Assembly (NCBI RefSeq): GCF_020906515.1 | Contig: NC_085849.1 | Location: 4,216,001 to 4,280,000, forward strand | DNA length: 64,000 bases | Reading direction: 5' to 3' | Source of the DNA: Vanrija pseudolonga | Lineage: Eukaryota > Basidiomycota > Tremellomycetes > Trichosporonales > Trichosporonaceae | Part shown: in pieces, positions 36,001 through 46,599 of the stretch | Numbering within the stretch: the first letter of the stretch is position 1 | Layout of the letters: each line of letters begins with the position of its first letter | Notes under the pieces: model-generated | Told to the model about the DNA's origin: nothing | Database searches by the model: none | The model's input: only the letters and a program-made list of their open reading frames with translations | Translations under genes and position numbers: made by a program

Positions 36001-37708
36001 AGGGCGGAGGTGGTTCAAGAGGCGCAGCGTGACTATTGTGGCCTGTGGCCCAGTGGCCCAGTGTCGTTGGTGCTTTCTGCCCAATGACCAAACCATGAGG
36101 ACACGGCGGGAAGGGGGTGGCTTCAGAGCTCAGGCGTGGTTTCACGGCGTGGTGCGCTTGATCAGCGTTAGGTTTCCTGCCACGGTGGTGTATGCATGGC
36201 GACAACCCACGGGTCGTACAGCATGCACGCACTTTCATGACCGCAGCGCCGAGATCACATACCGCCGGCGCTCCACAAACGCGCCGCCGATCCTGGACCG
36301 ACTACGGCGCGAATACTGCGCCGCTCAGGAGCATGGACCCTTGTCGGCCGGGCGCGGCGTCGATAAGCGACGCGGCCCTCCTCCGTCCCACGCCCCGAGG
36401 CGTCGGTAGGGCGACCAGTGGAGCGGATCGGTTACAGGACATGAACCAGGAGGACGCTGTGGTGTCCGCTAGCTGGGAATAGCTTAACGAGCTCGGTCCA
36501 ATGAGGGACGGGGTGGTGAGTCGAGGTCCGGCCCCCGTCGCCGCCTGATCCATGTACCTTTTCCGGGGTGCGGCACAGCCAACGGCTATCCTGAGGCGTT
36601 TCAAGGACCAAGGACCCGTCGTGGGAGATACCGGCAATGCGCATGCATCATAAAGTCGGAGAGTTGTCTTAGTGGACAAACGTGGGCTGAACGGCCCGAC
36701 AGCATGCACAAGAAGCGGAGTGCAGCGGCGGTGGTGACAAGGGGGTTGAGGGAAGGTGGGCATTTGCCCACCTCTCGAGCCGCGAACGATTTTAACCAGG
36801 GAAGTTGGCGGAGTGGAGAAACATGCATACAAAATCCAAGTTAGACGTGGAAGACTGTAGAATGGGCGAGTAATTGGATGCAGCCAGAGAAAATCAAGAA
36901 AGTGAGCAGGATGGGAGGGGTACGTAGGGTGGGTCCAAGGATGGCGGATTAGGGTGCCTGGCCAAGCCAGCTACTAATTGAGCCGGCCGCCGCCCCTACA
37001 CGGAGGCATCCAATAACAATGCGTGTTCCGTTGGAGAGCGGCGTTGGGTTATTGGCAGCAGCGGACATTGGCCATTGGGACAGGACCAGCAGCGTAACGT
37101 AGCAGGTGAGGTGTGAATACGACGACCCTCTCGGTCCGTGGCCAGTTCCCGCTCGCAGTCAGCCGGCCGACCAGCGTACGCCAGCATCTTGGTCCTCTTT
37201 TTTTTTTTTGGTCCGATTGACACGGCGCACCCGACAGCCGCAGATGTAGAGCGCAAACTTGTCCGCCGCTTGTCCTCCGCTTTCCCTCCGCCTTGTCACA
37301 ACCCACCGCCGTATCCAACGAACCATGCAACAATGGGGCCAAGCATTCCGCTCACGCCGTGCGCGGACTCCGGAGCACGGAGCACCAACGCCGAGCCGAA
37401 ACAGTCATTCAGTCCTTCTTCCATCTTCTGTGCTGCGAACTTGTATCCCCTGTGGTGGCGTGATGATGGCTGTTGAGGCTGAAACGCTCGCCAACCTTTA
37501 TTTGTGGTGATTCCTTCCGCCTTGGCCAATTGCCATCTTCCGTCAAAGTTGTCCATCCCTTTCTCTCCTTTGTTCAATTACTCTGAAACCCTTTGCATCA
37601 AACGTCACTGCTGTTGCTGTTGCTGCCTCCCTTCCAACCAACACACGGCAACGCATCGCGCACACGCATTCTGTATCTCACACTTTCAACTCCCACCACC
37701 CCAAAGTT
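30024..37708. other. Long gene-poor region (about 7.7 kb)
   Basis: No supported gene. A lower-GC block at 32196-33053 is listed separately. Other protein-like but unsupported frames are 30464-30820 (minus), 34373-34570 (minus, with one hydrophobic stretch) and 35186-36238 (minus, 350 codons, no motif and low-complexity composition). A run of twelve T lies at 37198-37209. Confidence 0.5.
32196..33053 (+). other. Lower-GC, coding-like block; possible decayed gene
   Basis: Base composition drops compared with the flanks. Three successive plus-strand frames read like real protein but do not connect without a frame change: about 32196-32430 (contains KELEDAFVRPRNPYRGPR and AIDLNDLLVDSQYSGSG), 32386-32649 (contains VFQHKVTAAHLPRQ) and 32640-33053 (contains TVAVDVAKGVLVASAARDS). 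I could not find splice sites that join them cleanly and do not recognise a family. It could be a host pseudogene, a spliced gene I failed to solve, or chance. Confidence 0.3.
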
Positions 37709-38837
37709 ATGCCAACACCGACATGTGTTACATGTGCACAAGGACAGTCACCACCTCTAGTAATCATCAGCCACACGTCCAATCACCGGGACCAATGCGA
37801 ATGCGTACCCGACCATTGCTTACGCGACACAGTCCACCGGTGACATTATTCTGCATTGCCTTCACATTGTCGACATGATTGTCGACTATGCAGACAAGCC
37901 AACCCAGATCGTACTCATCCGTACAGCAAAGGTCTTCCATCACCTTGCTGCAAAGCGCATATACCACACGCTGCGCATCAGTGACGACATAGAAGCCGTG
38001 TTGCGCGGGTGGGACGTTGCGCCAACTGCCACTGTCCGAAATTTCAAGGCTCCAATCCTCGCCCACACCCAAGTTCTCACGATTCAGAAGCACGAATGCC
38101 CCGACTGGACACCTGACGTCAATCCCAAGTCTCTGTTCCCAAACGTAGAGGTCACGCGCGTAGAGGGATCGGACACAGCAATCCAGCCCGTCAACTGGCA
38201 TCTCTACCCGAACCCGCACAAGTGTGCTTTCGCAGCAATCAAGCGATCGAAGATTGTCCTGCGCAACCCACTAGACGCAGCAATGAAGTGTGTGGGCCAC
38301 TACGGGTGGGGCCGGCACTTGGAGGAAGTCGTATACTTCATCCCAAACTATTCCAAGGACGAGTTTGCCCACCACGTGTGTGCCTCGGCTTACGAGGCAC
38401 TGGAGGGCTCCTCTACCAAGAGGCATGTCAAGGTAGTCTTCTATCATGATTGGCAGAGACACACTCTGTCGCCCTATGGTCGGCTCGGCAACTGGTGGCT
38501 GCGTAGGCTCGCTCCACCTCAGGACATGGGTCAAGATTCGCCGTGCAACGGCATGCCACTCTGCTGGGTGGCAGCTGCCATCGACTACATCACCAGACAT
38601 GCCATCAACGTCACGATCGTCGGCCTCGAGACCATCACCTTCTGCACACCATGCTATCTTCACCACGCCGGGTACGAGACCTATCGCCGTGCTCAAGTGC
38701 GGATGCTCTCGGAGGAAATCGTCGACATTTTCAACTACCGGAACGAGGATGACGAAGGAACTCTCCGATTCACCACGCTAAAAGAGTATCTCGAAGATTC
38801 TGAATCGAGGAGCTTTGAGCTCTCCGATACAGAGTGA
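37709..38837 (+). CDS. F-box-like family protein, member 3 (unknown function)
   Basis: The body is open from 37764 to the TGA at 38835-38837. The F-box-like block begins upstream of the first in-frame ATG (37875), so a spliced start is likely. ATG 37709 with an intron 37734-37770 (37 nt, acceptor CATCAG) joins in frame to give 363 aa; a donor at 37725 also fits. Blocks: GDIILHCLHIVDMIVDYADK and LIRTAKVFHHLAAKRIYHTL; HKCAFAAIKRSKIVLRNPLD (the Cys motif is reduced to one Cys); EEVVYFIPNYSKD; HVKVVFYHDWQRH; VTIVGLETITF; tail FTTLKEYLEDSESRSFELSD. The first exon is inference; the rest is clear. Tandem with the broken copy just downstream on the same strand. Confidence 0.7.
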
Positions 38838-39048
38838 TAAGAGGTTCTCCAGACGCTGTGTGCACCGGAGTAGCACGAGACGCTACCTGGGCCAGAAGAC
38901 GACTGGGTGTGGCGGACCGGAGGGCGGGTGTAACACTTCCCGCACTCCAACCACAACCGACCCTCACCGACCACCGGCATTCAACAACACATGTTCATAC
39001 TTGCATCACCTATCTTCATCTCATCATCATTCAACTATCATTCCAACA

Positions 39049-40189
39049 ATGGTTCATCATCTGTATCCGCCACCTACTACCCCCAATTTCCGTGCCAAGA
39101 CTTCTACGCTCCAACCAACATTCCATTTCCACGCTCTATATCCTCACGGCGTCTGTGGTAAGTGTGGTTGCCGACTTCTTCCTCAACTCCATGGTGACTT
39201 TTGCCTAATCATTTTCAGACGCCGGGAGTGATCTTACTTGCATCATCGCTCCTTGCGGAGGCTCTGGTCGAAAGCTGCGATCGGCCGACTCAAGTGGCAC
39301 TTCTTTACGCGCACTCGGCGTTCTTTCACCCCGCCGAGAGAAAGCTCTACCACACCTTGAGGGTTGGCGCCAACCTCCCTGGCATCATGAGGTGAATCTC
39401 CTGTGAAGACTTGTGCGAGAGTGGTGGTGTACGCCAATTGGACGCCGAGGCCGGCGAACTTGCGTCTGTTCAAGCGAACTCTCTCAAAGCCTCGCTTCTG
39501 GCGCACGCCAAAGTCATTCCCGTTCAAAATCACGACTGTCGACTCTGGCTCCTGTGAAACCTGTTGTACATCTGTGCAGTCTTCCCAAACTCGACCGCTG
39601 TTAGTGTTGTCCCCGATGGCAATGGGAAGGACAAAGGATAACGCAACCGCTGCTGTCTCTTCTCGGCTCTCGAGTGCCACTTGGGGAAGCTCTCGAGTCC
39701 CAAGATTGTTCTAAGGAACCTTTTCCGCTACAGCTTTCCGCTTGGAGGGGAGCTGGACACGAACAGTCGATGGGAGTCGCAAGGCAACATCTTCGAGCTC
39801 ATCAAGTTTGTCAACCGCCTCAAGATTATCTTCTGGCCTGATTAGGAGGGGTGCGACATGCGACGGATCAATAATATCTTTCCCCGGGATCGGTGCTTGC
39901 TCCTGCTCTGTCATGACAACCGTCCTCGACGGCGTCACGTCCACCAAGCGGCTCACTTTTGTCGGTTTAGAGGCCGTCGACTTTGACGACATAGGCCCCG
40001 CCATCAGCTCCGACGATATCGACAACACTCATCGTGTCTCAATCAGAGCGCCGTCATGGTAGCCAGAAGGCAGTTCACGATGTAGAACGCTAGGTGGAGC
40101 GCCGCCACAGCACAGCGACCTTCCCCACCATCCGAGAGTACCTAGACGAAGAAGAATCACGACCTTTCGAGATCACAGATGCGGTGTAA
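39049..40189 (+). pseudogene. Broken F-box-like family member, downstream of member 3
   Basis: Family blocks survive in order but in different frames: a leader ATG (39049) followed by a good intron (GTAAGT at 39158, TTTTCAG ending 39218) that no longer joins in frame; ALVESCDRPTQVALLYAH and ERKLYHTLRVG (39261-39374); PKIVLRNLF near 39700; RLKIIFWPD followed at once by a stop near 39840; KRLTFVGLEAVDF near 39960; and the tail YLDEEESRPFEITDAV with TAA at 40187. At least four frame changes or stops separate the blocks. Same strand and order as member 3, so probably a tandem duplicate that decayed recently enough for the signature blocks to stay readable. Confidence 0.78.
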
Positions 40190-41162
40190 TGTCTGTTGCA
40201 ACAATTATTATCTAGAACACTTCGACGGCGACCGGATCGTTAGCGTCCCAGTGAGTTGTACCTCTGTAGTTAGAGGAATGGGTCAAAAATGCATAACCGT
40301 TTTAAGGATACGAACACATTCCAGCGCCTCATACCTCCCAAGTCAGCTTGTTCACTCTCTGAGAGTGCTGCATTCCTCAAACGTCTCCTCTTCGTCTTCA
40401 CCACCACGAATGTCTAATGGCCTTCAATGGGATGTCAAAGGCCATCTATGTACACAGAACTCCACCTCTGACACGGACTGAGCGGGCCGGACTCACCGCT
40501 CCTCCCACGGACGGCCGGCCGGTGTCCGCCGACGTCACAAGGCCAATGGCGCCCTCGTTTACAGTCACCTCATCCTCATCACATACACACGTACAGGTTC
40601 CGCAACGGCGGCCCGGTATGCATGTGCGCTACCCTCGAACCTGGAATGTCGGAACGCTGTCGTCAGGTCCTCCGTTGTCCCTTTCCTGTTTCCAATTGGC
40701 GGTGGCTGAAGTGAGACCATCATCACTGTCCGTCCTCCGTAGGAAGACGGATCGGGTCGCCGAGTATTTGGTTATCCAAGGGACCTTGAATTCAATCAAT
40801 CACAGTGTACGTCAGTTCCGCTGGTCTACATACCTCGGACTCTGTTTCTGACCTGCCCCAGTGACAGGTCCAGGCTCGCAATCGCTGACGGACTCGGGTC
40901 GGCGCGACGGAGGGCAGCAGGGATGGCGTACCGCCGTGAGTGTTGTGTTAATGAATGTCAGACATGAGCCTCGTGTGATTGCAGGAACCCGAGCCGACGG
41001 ACGTGGTGACGTCAAAAGGCGTCGCCCGTGCGGCATCACATTCCTGCGTGGCCGCTCGGTTCGCGTCGAGTGCGCGTTTCGACATTGTGCGCCTCCGCCT
41101 CGTCGAGACCTTTTGATGACACGCGGGCCACATTCCACACGGACAATGAACTGCCGCCCAAC

Positions 41163-41169
41163 AAAAAAA
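41163..41169 (-). terminator. Candidate RNA polymerase III terminator
   Basis: Seven T on the minus strand, 51 nt past the tRNA 3' end; no longer T run lies between. Position relative to the tRNA is the evidence. Confidence 0.4.
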
Positions 41170-41219
41170 CCACGGCTCCAGCAGATCCGTCTGCGCATGC
41201 TTCGTTCTGTGCCAAAGGA

Positions 41220-41320
41220 AACCCCCGGCGGGATTCGAACCCGCGATCCTCGAGTCGTTTGCAGCTCTATCGCGGAGCATGCGTAAAAGCTCGACGCCTT
41301 CACCACTAGGCCACGGGGGT
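41220..41320 (-). tRNA. tRNA-Lys(UUU), probable, with a 28-nt intron
   Basis: Read on the minus strand from 41320. The acceptor stem ACCCCCG pairs perfectly with CGGGGGT at the 3' end. The D arm is GCCT-loop-AGGC, with the loop AGTGGTGA. The anticodon stem TCGAG pairs with CTCGA, and the T arm is GCGGG-TTCGAAT-CCCGC. The anticodon loop begins C-T-TTT-A and is interrupted after position 37 by 28 nt (41256-41283), the standard eukaryotic intron site. The intron contains CAAA, which can pair with the anticodon as nuclear introns do. Anticodon UUU means Lys. Odd points are the A1-U72 first pair and a U discriminator, both unusual for Lys, so identity is less sure than the tRNA call itself. Confidence 0.82.
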
Positions 41321-42062
41321 GGTGATTGTTGTTGTTTATGCCCACATGTCGGTGGCGGCCGCGGCCCGGGCATGCGGGCGTGGGGTTGGCGACGTGCCTC
41401 GATAAAATTGCCACATTGGGCAAGTTTCCCCGCGTGCTCGCATGGTTAACCCACGCGGCCGCGCACCCACGCACCTAGTCGCACTCGTATGCATGCATGC
41501 TGCTACATCAGATTTTAGGTTGGCCGGGCGAGACAGGGACGGCCCAGTGGCGGCCGATGCATACACGTACAACTATCTGACATGCACATTTGAGGCGCAT
41601 GAAAGATTTTGTTTGCATCTCTTCAGACACTTCGTAACAACGGGACAGGGCGCATCTGTGCGGCCGAGGAGAGTTTTCCACCACGTGCTACGACATTCCG
41701 CTACACTTGGCAACAAGTGTCCTCGCGCTCCATGGCCGCATGGTGCTTGCGCTGCACCAGGTGACACGGCTCGTGCCTGTAGCACGGGTCGGGAGTGGCA
41801 TGCACCTCTGGGGTGGCAGCAGAAACTCTCGCCGAGTCTCGCTTCATCCATGATGCTCTACGCAGCCCGGAAACAGCGTGGCCGCCTAGAACTGGACTTG
41901 GCATTCGATCTGCCCGCGTGTGGCTGTGGAGTATCGCCGCGTGTGGCTCATTGTCACAATTATGTTCATTGTTCGTTGCTATCAATCCTCTTGATTGTCC
42001 GTGAACAATGTGTCTATCTCTGCTCGAACATCACTCTTCCTTGCTCCTTTCCGAGACCTAGT

Positions 42063-43455
42063 CTACCGATCATGGTAGACTTCAAACGCACTCGACGCCA
42101 TCGCCTCATACTCAGCGTATGACTGGAAGGTAAGTTGACCCCGGCGCCCGGAACTGTTTGAGGCAAAGATATTCTCCATGAAGCGTTGGAGATAGTGGTG
42201 CTTTGGCGTGAGCACTGGCACGGTAGCTGAAGACGAATTTGTGGTGCTACGGCGGCGCGAGAGGGAAGCTCTGGGTGAGGATGAGCCTTTCGCTGCGTTC
42301 CGAGTGGTGAGCCTCGTGGCAGCGGTTGTGTCCTGTGTCATTCTACGCCTCTTCCACTTCCGAAGCGCCCATGCCGCCGCAGCATAGGCGCTACCCGGGG
42401 GTGTGCGCTCGGGATCGTCTCCTTCCAGATCGCTGTCACTGCCTTCGGACTCGCTATCGTCGTCCCACATGTTGGCATCGTTGGCGAAGACCCTGAACGC
42501 CGTACTTGCTCGGTTGACAATGAGCGCAACGTCGGAGAGACGATCGTCAAAGCGGATTGTCTCCAGCCCAACCACAGTGACACTGGTGGTGTCCTTTGTG
42601 GCAAGCTCGTATGCCTTGCAAACCCAGGGATAGGGGATCGCAGTGTATCGAACCTGCATTCCATCAGCTCTGCGGTCTACCCAAGCACCCTACTCACCTG
42701 GAAGCCCAAGTGACGGATGAATGTGCTCTCCGCCTGAGGGTGGAACACAAGCTTGAGGTGGCCTACTCTGGACCCATCCTGTCGCCAATACCCATGGGTC
42801 GTGGCAGAGACGAAAGCGCGGCCCAGGTCGGTGGATATCCTCACTCGAGTCGGGAGGAACAGTGTCGCATCGCCGAGGTCGCCGCGGGGGAGGAATCCCA
42901 GACTTCCCATCCCGGAATAGAGACAAGTGTTGCGGATGACCGTCTTCTGACGGTTGATTGCCCACAAGCCACAGGTCATCCCCATACAGGGCCTCTGGTT
43001 GTGCCAGTTCTCCGGGTCCAGGCGGAGCACCTTGACGTTTGGGAGCATCGACGGGCGAAACTTGGGAACGGAGCTGTTGTCGAACTGGTTGCTGCAGTCG
43101 TGGTCGCGAACCGTCACGACCTGGGTTCCAGAGAGGAAGTGCGCCTTGAGTGACTTGCCGAGGCCGAGCACCGACGGGCGGTCAACACCCCGGAAGATGT
43201 TCCGGATGTTGTTGTCGTCGATTTCGAGGTGTCGGTAGAGTGCTTGGCCTGCTGGGTAGAGGAAGTGGGTGTTGACCCGAAGAAGAGCAACCTGATCAGA
43301 GCGCTGGAGGTGGCTGACAATGTTCTCCAGCAGCTCGGGTGTCTGAAGGACGAGGCTACGGGCCGACTGGGAGGAACGGGTCAGCGTGCGCTGATAATCT
43401 AACGCATGTTGATGTTCTAACCCACCTTGCGACCCCCGGAAACCGACTCAGTCAT
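42063..43455 (-). CDS. F-box-like family protein, member 5 (clearest F-box; unknown function)
   Basis: Three exons, 43426-43455, 42698-43366 and 42063-42653, with introns of 59 and 44 nt carrying GTGGGT/GTGAGT donors; 429 aa beginning MTESVSGGRK. The N-terminus has the best F-box match in the window: LQTPELLENIVSHLQRSDQV then LLRVNTHFLYPAGQALYRHL. Then come QVVTVRDHDC, a Cys-poor version of the central motif ending KTVIRNT, DATLFLPTRV, HLKLVFHPQAE, VTVVGLETIRFDDR, and the tail LTFQSYAEYEAMASSAFEV. Between the GLE block and the tail is an insertion rich in Asp/Glu, then Arg/Ser, that the other members lack; it looks disordered and may be a regulatory segment. Known F-box proteins bind Skp1 and bring substrates to cullin-RING ligases; that role is inferred here. 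Confidence 0.76.
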
Positions 43456-46400
43456 ATTGGAATGTGTGATGGCCGGTATGGTGGGCATAAGGTGGCCGAA
43501 GTGGAGAGGAGAGGTGGAGGGTGGTGGGGTGGTGGTTACGTGTGTCGGCCAATCCTCCAATGGTCGACTGGTCGTGACGACGGCAAGAGCAGTGACACCG
43601 TCCCAACCGCCTGGCTGAGGATGTTGATCAATGAAGAAGACAAACAAGTGCATACGACGTGCACTCACCTTTTATCTGACTGCAGTACGTCAAGAGACGG
43701 TGTAGAAAGGGGGTGAGGGACGGGCGGTAGACGTGGAATGGTGTGAAAGGAGAAAACACACTCAGTTGTGTGTGTGCGTGTATGTCGTGGTTGTGCGACC
43801 GGCGCCCGTTGTGAGTGTTGGTCCTTTGTTCGACGCCCAATGCCCTTGACTCATCCTTGCCATCCAGTGATACACGCACAGGCCCCTACAGTCAGTCATA
43901 TCGTTTGCAGCAAGACTCGCGACGGCGCGGAGGCGAAGGCGAGCGGTCGGCCTCGGCCCGTGCTTTCTGCTGTCTCTCGAGCTGTCCTCTGCAAGGAACA
44001 CCAACTAAGACCACATTCGTGGCCCCTGATTTTTGTCATACTCAGATTGATGAAGCGCCGCGACCAGCTGACAACAGGTGCTGATGGCGTACATCAGCCA
44101 AACTGTGGCCACTCCTCAAACTCACAATATCGACATCGAAGAATTTGGCGGCTTCAGGACCTCCTCAGGATGGTCTGTTGAGATCGTAGATGCTGAGAAG
44201 GCGTTCAGAGCTGCGGAGGGCACTTGAAGTGCCAAGGCAAGCCCGGCCGACTTTCACCTCGTCAAGCCTCTCTTCGAGTGCGAGGTGAACGTACCGCAAC
44301 TTGCCAGATCCCCAGAAAACGCGCAGTTTACGCAGAGGAGGGTGACTTTCGACCGGTTGTCTTCGCAGGCGGCCAAGTTTCGCAGGATGCGATGGATGGT
44401 GGCCAGAGTGTCATCAACCGTTCCTCGGAGTGGTGGTCAGTTAGTTGGCCCCGACGGGAAACTGACCCAATCGGCTCGCCAACGAGGCGAAAGCTGTATG
44501 ATGTTGTACAATTTCGTGTACCAGAGATGTCTGAAGTGTTGGGCTCGCTGAGAGGGGTGGGACGCGCCATGGCTGGCGAGTTGGCGGGCAACGAGGGACG
44601 AGTGCGGTCTGGTGCCCGGCGGCACGGTGAGTGGGGGCGTATGAGTGGCGATGGGGGCGAGCGAAATGGAGCTGACTTCATGTTGAGCATTGCTTGCCCA
44701 TCAGCGCTTGTGCCACGAAGGCCAAGTTCTCAGTCGAGTGGGCTGCACACATGTCTGCGGCGTGTCGAGAAACGCAGATCCAGGGCGGGCGACACAACGC
44801 ACGCGCCACACTCGCCCGGTCGTCCCCGTCGTTGACGGCGCCGTCACCCAAACACCTAGCACCGCACCTCGCCGGACCTATCGCCCAAGTTCAACCATGC
44901 AGGATTGATGGGCATGGTACTGTCAAACGCGTCGTAAATGGATTGATGGCGGGAGGCGTGGTGCCCAATGGTGTCGTCTTGTCTTGCTCGACGCGAAAGC
45001 GGCCCCCCTCGACGCTCCCCCGCGGATTAGGTCGATCTCGACGTTTAGGGAGGCCCGACGAGTTTTCTGAGTGGTTTGCTGTCCGATGGGCGGGGGACGC
45101 AGACAGCCACGCGCCGGTGAGCACACACTCGCCCCTCACCCGCGCCGACAACGCGACGTCCGAACCTGGTACGGCGCACGCACCGTCGAAATGGCGCGAG
45201 GGCAAAAATGGTGTACGCCATAATAAGCGAGAGCAAACAGGTGAGTAACTTGACTGGAGAGAGAGCTGATCAAGCCCAGCAGCTTGCAGGTCGACAACGC
45301 ACTCCGCCCACCCGACAGCCGGCCCTCGCCTGCTCGCTCATACCGCCCACCACTTCCCGCTCGCATTCCTCGCGCTGCACGCTTCCGCCCTAGCAAATGG
45401 GTGTTTGGAGCGTCGGAGATGGCTGGGGTGCGGTGGAATGGTGGGGGGTGTCGGCGGAGCACGCTACCCATCCACGTTGCGGCGCGACGGCTCCGCCTTC
45501 CCACGATGCGCAAACCTTCTCCCTCGCTCTCACTTGTCTTCAACCTCATTCAACCAGCATCCATCACCTACACCATGCGCCATAATTCAATTTCAGTCGC
45601 TCCTCTTCGTCACCTTGCCATTGCTCGTCTCTTACACCACCTCACACCACAACTGGTGCCGTGTTCCACCTCGCGTACTGTGGGTCGGCCCGAGCCACGT
45701 CATCAAGTCACCGCAGCACGCGACTAGTACCGGGCCGCACCTCTCAACGTCACCAACACCTCAGCTCCTGTTGCTAGACCGACACTGCAGCACACAGCTC
45801 CATTGTGCATACAGCTGCTCTACTCGACAGGACCCCCTTCCTCACCTCCCCGCCCTCCGCACCGCATGGCGCCCCCATCCGGGCCTACGCATCCAGAGAG
45901 GGGCTGCTGACCTCTCCGAGTCCCGGCACAACCAACCTCCGGCCCATTTCCGGAGCACTCGGCACCCATATCACTGGATACTGTGTGCCTTGCTGTTACT
46001 CACCCTCCTTGACCTCACTGACGTGTGCATTCTTAGCCTCCCTCATCAAGCGAAGTCACCGCCGTTGCTGCCAGCCTTCGCAGGCTTCCGGCGGGTTCGT
46101 CCAGTGTGTACCCCGCTCATGTTCCCTACCAATCCCTGGGCTGAACATAACGCACACAACTTGAACTCACGTCACCTTTCACCTCCTGACATCGTTGCTT
46201 ACCTTGCTCTTGTCTGTCTCCACGAACACTTCACCTGCAGCCACCTAGTCCACCTCGATGCGTCCCGTCGCCATCACCAGCCTCGCCGCCTCATGGTTGC
46301 TTATGGCTCGACACCCAGACATGACATGATCTTCAAGAAAACGCCGCCAATTGCCCCACTTGCCTCCTCGACCTGCAATGGTACTCCGCGCCCCGTGCTT

Positions 46401-46599
46401 GAAGCATTGCGATCAGCGGAGGGCGTCAACGTGCCCGAGTTGGACGAAGCGACGGGCGTAGCGCCCCCTGTCCTCAGTTTTCACACCGTCGACAAGGAAG
46501 GTCGATTGCCTTCTTCCTTTCACCCAACCTCCCGTCCCCAACTCTTCTCCTCCTCTATTTTAATCTCTCAAGACTCAAGACCACTAGTGGACGTCCATC
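43456..46599. other. Intergenic region between members 5 and 6
   Basis: About 3.1 kb. It contains the relic-like frame at 44084-44551 (separate entry) and an uninterrupted plus-strand frame at 45405-46706. The latter has 433 codons, is rich in Pro/Ser/His/Leu, has no motif, and runs in another frame into member 6. I treat it as a chance frame over the promoter and leader of member 6, though its last third is somewhat protein-like. Confidence 0.45.
44084..44551 (+). pseudogene. Coding-like frame interrupted by one stop, unknown
   Basis: From ATG 44084 one frame runs to the TGA at 44549-44551 with a single in-frame TGA at 44225-44227. It starts MAYISQTVATPQTHNIDIEE, and after the stop contains FHLVKPLFECEVNVPQLA and AAKFRRMRWMVARV. 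Without the stop it would be about 155 aa. The stop could be removed by a 51-nt intron from a GTAGAT donor (44191), but no good branch point is seen. I do not recognise the family and it does not match the F-box-like blocks. Either a recently inactivated small gene, a spliced gene, or chance. Confidence 0.28.

Larger units (their letters stand above)
40190..42062. other. Intergenic region containing one tRNA gene
   Basis: Apart from the tRNA at 41220-41320 I see no supported gene. Open frames across the tRNA are chance readings. Confidence 0.55.

Noticed and set aside
35186-36238. 350-codon minus-strand frame
   Set aside because: No recognisable motif, no splice context, and high Arg/Ser/His content typical of non-coding GC-rich sequence.
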